From Elusimicrobiota bacterium (GTDB taxonomy: Bacteria > CG03 > SLGR01), in contig JAAZFS010000127.1 of NCBI GenBank assembly GCA_012511615.1, positions 1-5,616 on the forward strand: a DNA stretch of 5,616 nt. Reading direction: 5' to 3'. The notes under the pieces are model-generated. The model did not search any database, had not been told where the DNA came from, and saw nothing but the letters and a program-made list of their open reading frames with translations. The position numbers and the translations under genes were made by a program. Of the stretch, positions 1-5,616 are shown one piece after another; positions within the stretch are counted from its first letter, which is position 1, and each line of letters opens with the position of its first letter.

Positions 1-284
1 CCTATAAATACCGGCCGACTGAATTTCGCATCCATTTCCCGGGCTATAGTACCGAGTCCAGGGAGTTTTGTCCCAAGAATACCAGAGATGATTCCAGTCA
101 TAAGAACTCCATGTACCACCCTTTTTTCAAAGATGCTTTTTGAAGCATAGTCCTCATCAATATGAATCGGATTAAAATCTCCGGTAGCTTGCGCAAAAGA
201 GTCAATATGCTCAGCCTTGAGGGTAATCACACTTGAAGCCTTGTCACCAATTTCCATCTCGTCTATAGTCTTACTTTCAAACAT
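1..284 (-). CDS. MaoC-like (R)-specific enoyl-CoA hydratase, N-terminal part (3' end beyond window)
   Basis: Ninety-four codons are visible before the left edge cuts the gene. The hot-dog-fold hydratase 2 signature is clear at residues 30-47 (FAQATGDFNPIHIDEDYA). It contains the Asp36/His41 catalytic pair with the same five-residue spacing as in PhaJ-type hydratases, followed by VVHGVL at 56-61. Family knowledge: such single-domain proteins add water to trans-2-enoyl-CoA to give (R)-3-hydroxyacyl-CoA in the cytoplasm, feeding polyhydroxyalkanoate or fatty-acid metabolism; substrate chain length cannot be judged. The ATG at 284 is chosen because it follows an AAGGAG ribosome-binding site at 5-base spacing and gives the usual short lead (MFESKTIDEMEIGDK) before the fold. 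The gene starts 50 bp after the UPF0182 stop with no terminator visible between them, so cotranscription is likely. Because the C-terminus is missing, a fused second domain, as in some phosphotransacetylase or dehydrogenase fusions, cannot be excluded. Confidence 0.9.
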   Translation of the reverse strand, partial: MFESKTIDEMEIGDKASSVITLKAEHIDSFAQATGDFNPIHIDEDYASKSIFEKRVVHGVLMTGIISGILGTKLPGLGTIAREMDAKFSRPVFI

Positions 285-289
285 AATAT

Positions 290-295
290 CTCCTT
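290..295 (-). promoter_or_regulatory. Ribosome-binding site of the MaoC-like gene
   Basis: AAGGAG read on the minus strand, 5 bases before the ATG at 284. It is the strongest Shine-Dalgarno match in the window. It shows that the hydratase has independent translation initiation even if it shares a transcript with UPF0182. Confidence 0.8.
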
Positions 296-334
296 AGCTA
301 TCATCCGCTCTTTTCTACCACAAACTCCAGTATC

Positions 335-2548
335 CTAGTCTGTACTTTCCTTCATCTTCAAGATTATCTTTTCCAGTTCTGCCAATTTCTCTCCGTATGC
401 AGCCCAGTCTCCAGCCCGTTGGTTTTTAAGCATTTCTTCATAAACCTCTGAAGCTTGGCCGGCTAGCTCTCTTAGTCCTCTTGCTAGGGTATCTTCCTTT
501 CCAGTTTCCAGCATCTTAATTCTCCGGTCAGAAGAAGTAGCATATTCTCCAATAAGCTCAGTTAAAGCTGATTTCAAAGTTGCCCCCATAACAATCCGAC
601 CATTATATGAGGCTATAATCCTTCGCAGCCTAGGAATTCTCACCGCCTCAGCCTCTATGTAGAGGGGTTCTATATAGAGCAAGGAATTTTCCACGGGTAT
701 AACTATCAGATTACCTCTTATTACTCTAGAACCACTCTGACTCCAAAGAGTCACTAATTGAGATATAGCATCATCCGAATCTATCTCAGACTCTATCTGA
801 TGAGGGCCGTAGACAAGCTGATCTGGCGGAAAGCGATAAAGAATCATCTCTCCATAATAATCACCGTCCGAACGAGCGGCAAGCCATGAAATCATATTGT
901 TTCTAGTTGTTGGAGTAAATGGGAGCATAAGGACAAATTCCGGATCTCCAGTATCCTCAAAACAATAAAAGGCATAATAGGGTTCCATTAGTATAGTCCG
1001 ACCGCTGTAATGTTCATATGGGATATCCCAGAGATCCTCCTTATTGTAAAAGACCACTGGATCCCTCATATGATAAGTCCGAAGGAGGTCAGCCTGAATT
1101 TTAAAAAGATCCTCAGGGTATCTTATATGTCTTCTTATGTAATCAGGCATTTCCGCAGCTGGAATGAAAAGATCACTATATATTGCACTTAGTGCAGCAG
1201 ATAAAGGTTCATCGGTTTCCATTAGATAAAATTTCATATCCCCGTTATAAGCATCTATTACTACCTTGACGGAGTTTCTAAAATAATTTCCAAGATTGCC
1301 CACCGGTTCAGAATAGGGAAAACGATTAGTAAAAGTATATGCATCCTGAATCCAAAAAAACTGTCCTTTCTCTAGAATCAAATAAGGGTCAGAATCATAG
1401 ATTAAAAAAGGAGCAACTTTCCTAACTCTCTCACGTATGTTTCTGTAATACATAATTCTACTTTCAGGTTTAAGGTCCTCCGAAAGAAGAATTTTGAATT
1501 CTCCGAATCTGAGTGCATAAAAAACTTTTCTAAAAAACCCATTTAGAGGAACACCACCTTTTCCCTCATAATGAACAAAGACATTTTCATCTTCGTGAAC
1601 ATAATCAAATTCTTTTACCCGGCTATTAGCTATCACATACTCATCACGGCTCTCACCGTAGTATATAGCAGGATTATCTATTTTGAGACCGGATACTGTT
1701 TCTGGGGGTATATCTTTCATAAAATATTCAGGACCCCCTTCGCTACTAACCTCGCTGACAGAAGTCATAACCCCACCATAGCCGTGAGTATAGACAAGTT
1801 TCTCATTAATCCAGGTACGACTAGGAAGCTTATCCTTATTTATTTCTCGGGCAGATATCATAACCTGCCTATAATCCCCATCAATTTCATATCTGTCTAC
1901 ATCTACTTCTAAGAAATTGTAGTAGGGGCGGAGCTCTTGAAGTTCGCGAAATACGGAGAGTTTGGGTCTATAATCCCATAGCCTGATATTACTTATAATG
2001 TCCCAGTTTTTCTTTAGGGCATCTGAGTCCAGAGTATTTTCTATGACAAAATTTTTCTCTTTAACTGCATCAAGCCCATAGGCCACCCTTGTCATCTCTA
2101 TGTTGTGTCCTATGAATTCTTTTTCAAATTCGAGCTCATTTGGATCCACACGGAATCTCTGCAGAAGCAGAGGATAAGCCTGAAGAAGAATAAGAGAAGA
2201 TCCAGCCCAAGCAAGGAGCACTCCAGCAAAAACTTTCACATTTTTTCCAAGAATAAGTATAAGAGCAGCGATAATAGCTATGACAAAAAGGATTTTAAGT
2301 CCCGGAAGAGTGGCATAAACATCTGTGTATCCAGCACCGTAGACTATACCCACAGGCGAATTAAGAAGCTCATACATAGCTAGCCTATATCCCCAGGCTC
2401 TTACAAGTATAAATAATCCAGCAAGTACCGAGATATGCCTGAGACCTCTCGGAGAAAACCTGAAAGTAAAATTATCTGGTTGTAGGGTTGAGCCAGTCGC
2501 GTAAAAACCCGCAGTAACCAAAATAAGTACAAGTAGAGCACCTGTCAA
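335..2548 (-). CDS. UPF0182 C-terminal portion: late membrane helices plus whole soluble domain, undamaged
   Basis: This is the uninterrupted stretch after the second TAG, 737 codons. It begins inside the fourth hydrophobic segment, has three further membrane helices up to about its residue 125, then the conserved soluble domain. Recognisable family blocks in order include NELEFEKEFIGHNIEMTR, VDVDRYEIDGDYRQVM, YTHGYGGVMTSVSEV, YEGKGGVPLNGFFRK, YLILEKGQFFWIQDAY, RNSVKVVIDAYNG, FKIQADLLRTYHMRDP, SGSRVIRGNLIVIPVENSLL and a coiled C-terminal tail. The apparent start is a TTG at 2548 three codons after the TAG, with only a poor TAGGG-like sequence before it, so I do not believe it is a natural start. 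It makes sense only as the continuation of the longer gene. The stop is TAG at 335-337. Absence of any further lesion over this length means the break is very recent, an error, or read through. Confidence 0.8.
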   Translation of the reverse strand: MTGALLVLILVTAGFYATGSTLQPDNFTFRFSPRGLRHISVLAGLFILVRAWGYRLAMYELLNSPVGIVYGAGYTDVYATLPGLKILFVIAIIAALILILGKNVKVFAGVLLAWAGSSLILLQAYPLLLQRFRVDPNELEFEKEFIGHNIEMTRVAYGLDAVKEKNFVIENTLDSDALKKNWDIISNIRLWDYRPKLSVFRELQELRPYYNFLEVDVDRYEIDGDYRQVMISAREINKDKLPSRTWINEKLVYTHGYGGVMTSVSEVSSEGGPEYFMKDIPPETVSGLKIDNPAIYYGESRDEYVIANSRVKEFDYVHEDENVFVHYEGKGGVPLNGFFRKVFYALRFGEFKILLSEDLKPESRIMYYRNIRERVRKVAPFLIYDSDPYLILEKGQFFWIQDAYTFTNRFPYSEPVGNLGNYFRNSVKVVIDAYNGDMKFYLMETDEPLSAALSAIYSDLFIPAAEMPDYIRRHIRYPEDLFKIQADLLRTYHMRDPVVFYNKEDLWDIPYEHYSGRTILMEPYYAFYCFEDTGDPEFVLMLPFTPTTRNNMISWLAARSDGDYYGEMILYRFPPDQLVYGPHQIESEIDSDDAISQLVTLWSQSGSRVIRGNLIVIPVENSLLYIEPLYIEAEAVRIPRLRRIIASYNGRIVMGATLKSALTELIGEYATSSDRRIKMLETGKEDTLARGLRELAGQASEVYEEMLKNQRAGDWAAYGEKLAELEKIILKMKESTD

Positions 2549-2740
2549 TAAACCCTATATCAAGAGACAAAAGGGAAGTGTGAAAACAAAAAAAGAAATA
2601 TCTTTAGAAAAGAGTGGATCTACTATATTAAAAGGCGTCTGATTCAGAAACATAAGTGTTGTGTCTCTCACACCAGTTGCCCCAAGCGCAATTATCCCTC
2701 CAAACAATATTGCAAATAGAAATACTAATATTTTCTGCTA
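2549..2740 (-). other. In-frame segment bounded by two TAG codons inside UPF0182
   Basis: TAG at 2738-2740 (codon 97) is followed in the same frame by 60 sense codons, then TAG at 2555-2557 (codon 158), then GGT, TTA and the TTG at 2548. The 60 codons hold the third membrane helix (ILVFLFAILFGGIIALGAT) and the family block LNQTPFNIVDPLFSKDISFF leading into FTLPFCLLI. The first TAG lies in a loop; the second lies within the fourth hydrophobic segment, where from memory homologues often carry an aromatic residue or Gln before a Gly. No TAA, no TGA and no frameshift are present. The base context after the first amber is CAG, which resembles contexts known to favour amber read-through. I see no strong stem-loop after either codon. 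Confidence 0.85.
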
Positions 2741-3028
2741 ATTTTCGGAGACATTATTTATAATCCCTGCCCCGCCTTTTGAAAGATTCTTTTTCAGAAC
2801 AAAGAAATTAACCAAGGCCAGAAATCCACATGATATGCCTATAACAAATCTTATTAGGATTTCTGCAAAGTAAAGCACATTAAATGTCTTACTAAAACCG
2901 AGCTCTTTAAACCATAAATAATCGGTATAGAGTCCCACTGAGCCGCCGCCGGCAAATAGGAGCACTATAAAAATAAAAATAAATAAGGATACTATAATGC
3001 CTGCTTTTTTGTTAGTTCTATGGTTCAT
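2738..3028 (-). CDS. UPF0182 N-terminal portion, ends at first TAG
   Basis: Ninety-six codons from a normal ATG at 3028 to TAG at 2738-2740. It carries two membrane helices (about residues 11-33 and 52-78) flanking the family hallmark YTDYLWFKELGFSKTFNVLYF. The segment ends in the hydrophilic loop between helices 2 and 3 (NNVSEN). AGGAG at 3039-3043 supports the start, at a rather long 10-base spacing. On its own it would be only a two-helix peptide; the following codons continue the family sequence in the same frame, so it is the front of the gene rather than an independent small protein. Confidence 0.8.
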   Translation of the reverse strand: MNHRTNKKAGIIVSLFIFIFIVLLFAGGGSVGLYTDYLWFKELGFSKTFNVLYFAEILIRFVIGISCGFLALVNFFVLKKNLSKGGAGIINNVSEN

Positions 3029-3038
3029 TTAATTTTAT

Positions 3039-3043
3039 CTCCT
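3039..3043 (-). promoter_or_regulatory. Ribosome-binding site of UPF0182
   Basis: AGGAG on the minus strand, 10 bases before the ATG at 3028, in the 33-bp gap after the SGNH hydrolase. The spacing is on the long side, so initiation may be modest. No promoter or terminator is seen in the gap, which fits cotranscription. Confidence 0.65.
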
Positions 3044-3061
3044 GACTGACACCATCTAAAA

Positions 3062-4189
3062 TTATTCTTTAAAGGACTCTCTCATATATTCCATATTCAG
3101 TCCATAGGTAGTGTATATATCTTCCATATATTCCCTAGTTAAATCAAATTCATTTAAGTAATCTTCTTTTTTGCTAATTCTTTCCCACCTCCAATTTTCT
3201 GGAGGAGTTACTAGGTTCTTTTCATATAATCCACTTACTACCGCATAGGCCATCTCAAGATAGCCTTCTGCAGTAGGATGCATTGCATCCGGTAATATCA
3301 AATCTCTCTCATCTATACCGGAATTTTTAAAATGCTCCACTACATCTAGTATTTCAATGTTTTTTTCTTGGCCAAATCTTCTTATTGCCTGGTTAAGCCG
3401 ATTCCGACTAGTGGACCCTTCACCCACCTGGGTTAGAAAAACAATACCTATATCATTCTTTATGGCTAGACGATTTATTTTGTCCAAGTTTTTTAAGAAA
3501 AGTTTCTCTAAAAGATCCATATCCGGCTCTTTCTGCTCTCTTATAAGACGGATTTTTTCCTCTTCAGATAGCTGAGTTCTGGGGACCATGTTTTCTATAT
3601 GAGCGTAAGCCCTTACATTCTTTCTCAAAAATCCCTGAATCCGGGTGACAGCGGCACGCCCGCCAATTCGGGCAGAATGAGACCAGCTTTCACTATTTCC
3701 AAGATCCACAATCACCAAATTCGGTGCAGATAAAACAGCCTCTTTCATAACCGATAGACTGATTAGAGCATCAGTACCATTGAGACCCAGATTAATTACT
3801 TCTATTTTCTTTTCTGGTAAAAGCTCTTCAAGATACTTGCGAAGAAAATCTGGATATGAAACCCTCATATGAAAAGGCCAACCCTGCGTAGTAGAGCAAC
3901 CTAAAGCAATTATTCTATATACATTTTCTTCCGGCTTTTTTTTAAACTCTATTTTTCTATTATCCATTTTAAGCAAAAGCCTCTCCGTCTCCGAAACGTC
4001 ATCACTCTGGCTGGATGGAATAAAATACCTGTCAAAATGATTGTTCATAAATTTATTCCGTATAGAATGAAGGTCCTCGTCAAATTCTGGGGGAGGTAAA
4101 ATTAGGTTGGAAATCAAGACCACAAGTAAAATCAGAATTGCCGGTAGAAATATCGAGAGCAATATTATTTTCAGAAATTTCTCACGCAT
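3062..4189 (-). CDS. Membrane-anchored SGNH/GDSL-like hydrolase
   Basis: 375 residues from the ATG at 4189. One N-terminal hydrophobic helix (about 6-31) follows a short basic start (MREKFLK), so the catalytic part is probably outside the cytoplasmic membrane on a signal anchor. SGNH blocks are all visible: block I IIALGCSTTQGW with nucleophile Ser99, block II NLGLNGT with Gly135, block III VDLGNSES with Asn165, and block V DAMHPTAEGY with Asp301 and His304. Family knowledge: these enzymes are esterases or acyl/acetyl transferases acting on lipids, polysaccharides or peptidoglycan; the substrate here is unknown. An in-frame TTG at 4204 would add five residues, but AGAGGG six bases before the ATG supports 4189. 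The start overlaps the upstream membrane-protein stop by 8 bp, suggesting translational coupling and a shared process. The stop is TAA. About 70 residues after block V, rich in Glu, Tyr and Met, are not part of the core fold I recognise. Confidence 0.85.
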   Translation of the reverse strand: MREKFLKIILLSIFLPAILILLVVLISNLILPPPEFDEDLHSIRNKFMNNHFDRYFIPSSQSDDVSETERLLLKMDNRKIEFKKKPEENVYRIIALGCSTTQGWPFHMRVSYPDFLRKYLEELLPEKKIEVINLGLNGTDALISLSVMKEAVLSAPNLVIVDLGNSESWSHSARIGGRAAVTRIQGFLRKNVRAYAHIENMVPRTQLSEEEKIRLIREQKEPDMDLLEKLFLKNLDKINRLAIKNDIGIVFLTQVGEGSTSRNRLNQAIRRFGQEKNIEILDVVEHFKNSGIDERDLILPDAMHPTAEGYLEMAYAVVSGLYEKNLVTPPENWRWERISKKEDYLNEFDLTREYMEDIYTTYGLNMEYMRESFKE

Positions 4190-4769
4190 TTGAGTCCCTC
4201 TCAATCAAGGAAAGTCCTTGTCTCAATTCATAAATTGCCCTACCAAGCCCATAGCCCCCTCCGAGTAGAGCAAAAACGAGGGGAATAAAGACAGAAAGTG
4301 CATAAAATATATAGATTCCCTGATCAAGCTCCCTATAAAACAATACTATTGGTGAAGATCCAACTATCCCACCTATAAGGGCACCCAAAGAAGCATAAAT
4401 GAAGGCTTGCGAAACTATATGGCCCATCTGGGAAAAAGACTTCTTTTTCTCACGTTTATTACTTACTCTCATTCCTGCAAGCATAATCAATGAAATTATA
4501 AGTGCCTTCCTGGAAAAGAATATTTTTTCTGTGGTAAAAACCGAGGCCAAGTATTCAATAATTATAAATATTGCTAAAAGAAATATGGAAAGGATTCGAG
4601 TCTGAGTTTGTGAATTAAAAATTACAAATAAAAACAGAATCAGAAGTCCAATTAGAAATTGTGTTAGGAAATAAAGGTAATCTGGAAAAACAATGATAGA
4701 TACGACTGTTAGAATAATAGCCGAAAGTAAACAATATAGGGCTTTAGTAGAATATTTTTTATTTTTCAT
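4182..4769 (-). CDS. Multi-pass membrane protein of unknown function (about six helices)
   Basis: 195 residues from the ATG at 4769 to TGA. Hydrophobic segments lie near residues 10-28, 33-52, 58-78, 86-100, 117-145 and 152-175. A strongly basic loop (SNKREKKKSF, about 103-112) separates helices 4 and 5 and would be cytoplasmic by the positive-inside rule. Gly-rich stretches occur in the last two helices (GALIGGIVGSS and LLGGGYGLGRAIYELRQG). I do not recognise the family. A TTG directly before the ATG is also in frame, but ATG is preferred; no clear Shine-Dalgarno precedes either, so translation may be weak or the first gene of the transcript may use a different signal. It overlaps the SGNH hydrolase start by 8 bp, which is the best clue that the two act together at the envelope. 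Confidence 0.8.
   Translation of the reverse strand: MKNKKYSTKALYCLLSAIILTVVSIIVFPDYLYFLTQFLIGLLILFLFVIFNSQTQTRILSIFLLAIFIIIEYLASVFTTEKIFFSRKALIISLIMLAGMRVSNKREKKKSFSQMGHIVSQAFIYASLGALIGGIVGSSPIVLFYRELDQGIYIFYALSVFIPLVFALLGGGYGLGRAIYELRQGLSLIERDSNA
4196..4201 (-). promoter_or_regulatory. Ribosome-binding site deciding the SGNH hydrolase start
   Basis: AGAGGG, six bases before the ATG at 4189 and inside the last codons of the preceding gene. It favours this ATG over the in-frame TTG at 4204, which would place the AGAGGG inside the coding region. Confidence 0.5.
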
Positions 4770-4820
4770 CAATCGGGATTAGTTCATTCAAGAATATATA
4801 TTTAATTTGTCCCTCTTAAA

Positions 4821-4849
4821 ATGATATATGAAACCTCCATTCTTATCAA
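4821..4849 (-). promoter_or_regulatory. Candidate sigma-70-type promoter for the membrane protein-SGNH-UPF0182 operon
   Basis: On the minus strand, TTGATA (4844-4849) and TATCAT (4821-4826) are separated by exactly 17 bases. This sits in the 125-bp gap after the GIY-YIG gene and would give a leader of roughly 40-45 bases before the ATG at 4769. Both hexamers match the consensus at four of six or better. The gap is AT-rich, which raises the chance of a fortuitous match, so this remains a prediction. I see no operator-like repeat in the gap. Confidence 0.5.
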
Positions 4850-4894
4850 GATTTTTCTATCAAAACTGGACATCAAAGGGTATCTTAGAAATTC

Positions 4895-5173
4895 TTATAA
4901 AATATTTTTAATATTTTCTTTATCCTTTTTGGAAAGACTTTTTATTTTATATTCTAAGGACAGGGCATGGGATTGTGAAAGATTTTGACTAGTCTTCCTG
5001 AATAATTCTACAGGGAGCCGGCCCCTTGTATACTTTGAAGCCTTGGCTTGATTATGCTCTTTAATTCGTCGGTCGATATCCGTAGTAATACCAGTATAAA
5101 AACTTCCATCGGCGCATTTTAGGATATAGACTTTCCATTCAGCTATTGGAGTTTTTTCTTTGGGGGTGGTCAA
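4895..5173 (-). CDS. GIY-YIG nuclease-superfamily protein, UPF0213 (YhbQ/YazA-like)
   Basis: 92 residues, the normal size for single-domain UPF0213 proteins. The GIY half-motif is WKVYILKC (Tyr16 in 15-17 VYI) and the YIG half is FYTGIT (Tyr26-Gly28). An Arg pair at 35-36 (DRRIKEH) supplies the catalytic arginine, KYTRGRLPVELF at 48-59 is the subfamily hallmark, and Glu74 (LSLEYKIKSL) is the expected metal-binding acid. Family knowledge: the fold cuts or processes DNA; the cellular role of small UPF0213 proteins is poorly defined, and a DNA-repair role has been proposed. The start is a TTG at 5173, supported by CTGGAG six bases upstream, and the core begins at residue 13. It lies 60 bp after the cyclic-nucleotide-domain gene, likely in the same transcript. 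The stop is TAA. A weak AT-only inverted repeat (4899-4906 with 4910-4917) overlaps its final codons and does not look like a real terminator. Confidence 0.88.
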   Translation of the reverse strand: MTTPKEKTPIAEWKVYILKCADGSFYTGITTDIDRRIKEHNQAKASKYTRGRLPVELFRKTSQNLSQSHALSLEYKIKSLSKKDKENIKNIL

Positions 5174-5179
5174 TTCAGA

Positions 5180-5185
5180 CTCCAG
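5180..5185 (-). promoter_or_regulatory. Ribosome-binding site supporting the TTG start of the GIY-YIG gene
   Basis: CTGGAG on the minus strand, six bases before the TTG at 5173. No ATG or GTG lies in frame between the preceding stop and the conserved core, so this site decides the start. Confidence 0.55.
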
Positions 5186-5233
5186 AGAATCGGGGCAGCA
5201 ATTCCAGATAAGATAATTTATTCTCCTACTACT

Positions 5234-5616
5234 TTAATTTTCGGAAATTTTATTGAAACCCTCTTTGCCAAGAGCATTTCTTAAAGTTGCGGTCATGTAC
5301 CTGCCCAATATCCTTGCGAGGTTTGAATAGGTAGCAGGATTGAGCCGGCTAAGGCTGTCTAAAACATCAGCAGTAAAAACCCTATACTCCACATCACCAG
5401 ATGCACAGGCATCTATTTTCACATTTTTTTCTGGAAAGAGGGCAGGTTCTGCTATAAAATCTCCGCCCTCAAGTTCTGCTACTTTCTCTCCATTTCTGCT
5501 TAAGTGGACTCGTCCTGAAATTATGTAGAAGAGGTCGGATGTCTTGTCTCCCGTTTTTAGGATACACTTATCTTCAATTTTCTTTCTTTCTCCTGTCTGC
5601 CAGAAATATAGAAAGC
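5234..5616 (-). CDS. Cyclic-nucleotide-binding-domain (CRP-like beta-roll) protein, C-terminal part (5' end beyond window)
   Basis: The frame is open from the right edge to TAA at 5234-5236, 126 visible residues. The beta-roll core is seen: CILKTGDKTSDLFYIISGRVHL (18-39, split around the invariant Gly in SGRV), then ELEGGDFIAEPALF (47-60), matching the GEFxGE phosphate-binding cassette with Glu56. In the place where cAMP/cGMP binders have an Arg followed by a small residue, this protein reads KNVKIDACA, so the canonical phosphate-contacting Arg appears to be missing. After the beta-roll only about 45 residues remain, mostly helical (LDSLSRLNPATYSNLARILGRYM), with no helix-turn-helix. So this is not a typical CRP/FNR transcription factor; it may be the C-terminal sensor domain of a larger or membrane protein. 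An internal GTG at 5422 is inside the domain and is not the start. Confidence 0.82.
   Translation of the reverse strand, partial: FLYFWQTGERKKIEDKCILKTGDKTSDLFYIISGRVHLSRNGEKVAELEGGDFIAEPALFPEKNVKIDACASGDVEYRVFTADVLDSLSRLNPATYSNLARILGRYMTATLRNALGKEGFNKISEN

Larger units (their letters stand above)
335..3028 (-). pseudogene. UPF0182 (COG1615) multi-pass membrane protein, full-length frame interrupted by two in-frame TAG codons
   Basis: Read as one continuous frame, 3028 to 335 gives 898 codons including the final stop, close to the usual 900 or so residues of UPF0182 proteins, with no insertion or deletion. The only lesions are TAG at codon 97 and TAG at codon 158. Layout: about seven hydrophobic segments in the first 300 codons (near 11-33, 52-78, 99-118, 148-178, 197-217, 245-258 and 265-285), then a long soluble domain, then a charged helical C-terminus ending KMKESTD. 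Family motifs are seen throughout: YTDYLWFKELGF at 34-45, DPLFSKDISFFVF at 137-149, YRPYYNF-like and YTHGYGGVM segments, RNIRERVRKVAPFL, and LPFTPTTRNNMISWLAARSDG. The family is integral to the membrane and its molecular function is unknown. It sits 33 bp after the SGNH gene and 50 bp before the hydratase, apparently in the same operon. Labelled a pseudogene only because of the two ambers; suppression of TAG would make it intact. Confidence 0.85.

Noticed and set aside
263..337. Read-through extension of UPF0182 past its final TAG into the hydratase gene
   Set aside because: The extension meets another TAG after 23 codons and overlaps the well-supported hydratase start and its ribosome-binding site. 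The C-terminus before 337 already matches the family end.
1571..1912. Plus-strand open frame of 113 codons, and similar plus-strand frames at 1010-1192, 2105-2383, 3357-3575, 4399-4605 and 5340-5528
   Set aside because: Each lies antisense to a clearly conserved minus-strand gene, has composition biased by the opposite coding strand and shows no recognisable motif, so these are shadow frames.
2549..2737. Frameshift between the two UPF0182 parts
   Set aside because: Translating the gap on the minus strand shows both parts and the 60 codons between them share one frame; only the two TAG codons interrupt it.
2738..2748. The string TAATTTTCGGA occurs both at the first UPF0182 amber and at the end of the cyclic-nucleotide gene (5235-5245), so both frames end in SEN
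   Set aside because: An 11-base match in AT-rich DNA with no extension on either side is most likely coincidence. It is not evidence of recombination or a repeat element.
4899..4917. Inverted repeat AAAATATT-TTT-AATATTTT at the end of the GIY-YIG gene
   Set aside because: The stem is entirely A/T, lies within the coding sequence and is not followed by a T-run on the minus strand, so it is not a credible intrinsic terminator.

Overview
This is a bacterial window, AT-rich by eye (individual 60-base lines range from about 27% to 50% G+C). Every gene I can support lies on the minus strand, so transcription runs from high to low coordinates. The families present (UPF0182, SGNH/GDSL hydrolase, MaoC hydratase, UPF0213-type GIY-YIG, cyclic-nucleotide-binding domain) are widespread in bacteria, and the phylum cannot be fixed from them. 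There are no mobile elements, CRISPR arrays, rRNA or tRNA genes.

In transcription order: (1) the C-terminal part of a cyclic-nucleotide-binding-domain protein, cut by the right edge (5234-5616); (2) a small GIY-YIG nuclease-like protein (4895-5173), 60 bp downstream and probably cotranscribed; (3) a short intergenic region with a good sigma-70-type promoter candidate (4821-4849); (4) a six-helix membrane protein of unknown function (4182-4769), overlapping by 8 bp with (5) a membrane-anchored SGNH/GDSL-like hydrolase (3062-4189); (6) 33 bp further on, a UPF0182 (COG1615) multi-pass membrane protein (335-3028); (7) 50 bp further on, the N-terminal part of a MaoC-type (R)-specific enoyl-CoA hydratase (1-284), cut by the left edge. 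Genes 4 to 7 have short gaps, no visible terminator between them, and ribosome-binding sites before genes 5, 6 and 7, so they look like one transcript.

The main oddity is the UPF0182 gene. Its reading frame runs from an ATG at 3028 to a stop at 335 with the length expected of the family (898 codons including the stop) and no frameshift. It is interrupted by two in-frame TAG codons, codon 97 (2738-2740) and codon 158 (2555-2557). The 60 codons between them read as good UPF0182 sequence, and the 737 codons after them are undamaged. Either the gene has just been inactivated by two amber mutations (or sequence errors), or TAG is sometimes read as an amino acid in this organism. The gene's own final stop is also TAG, at the expected C-terminal end, so TAG can probably also terminate here. 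That argues against simple full reassignment and leaves partial suppression, context-dependent recoding such as pyrrolysine insertion, or pseudogenisation.

How the genes work together is uncertain. Genes 4 to 6 are all envelope proteins and may form a small cell-surface module, but no biochemical role can be assigned to the membrane protein or to UPF0182.
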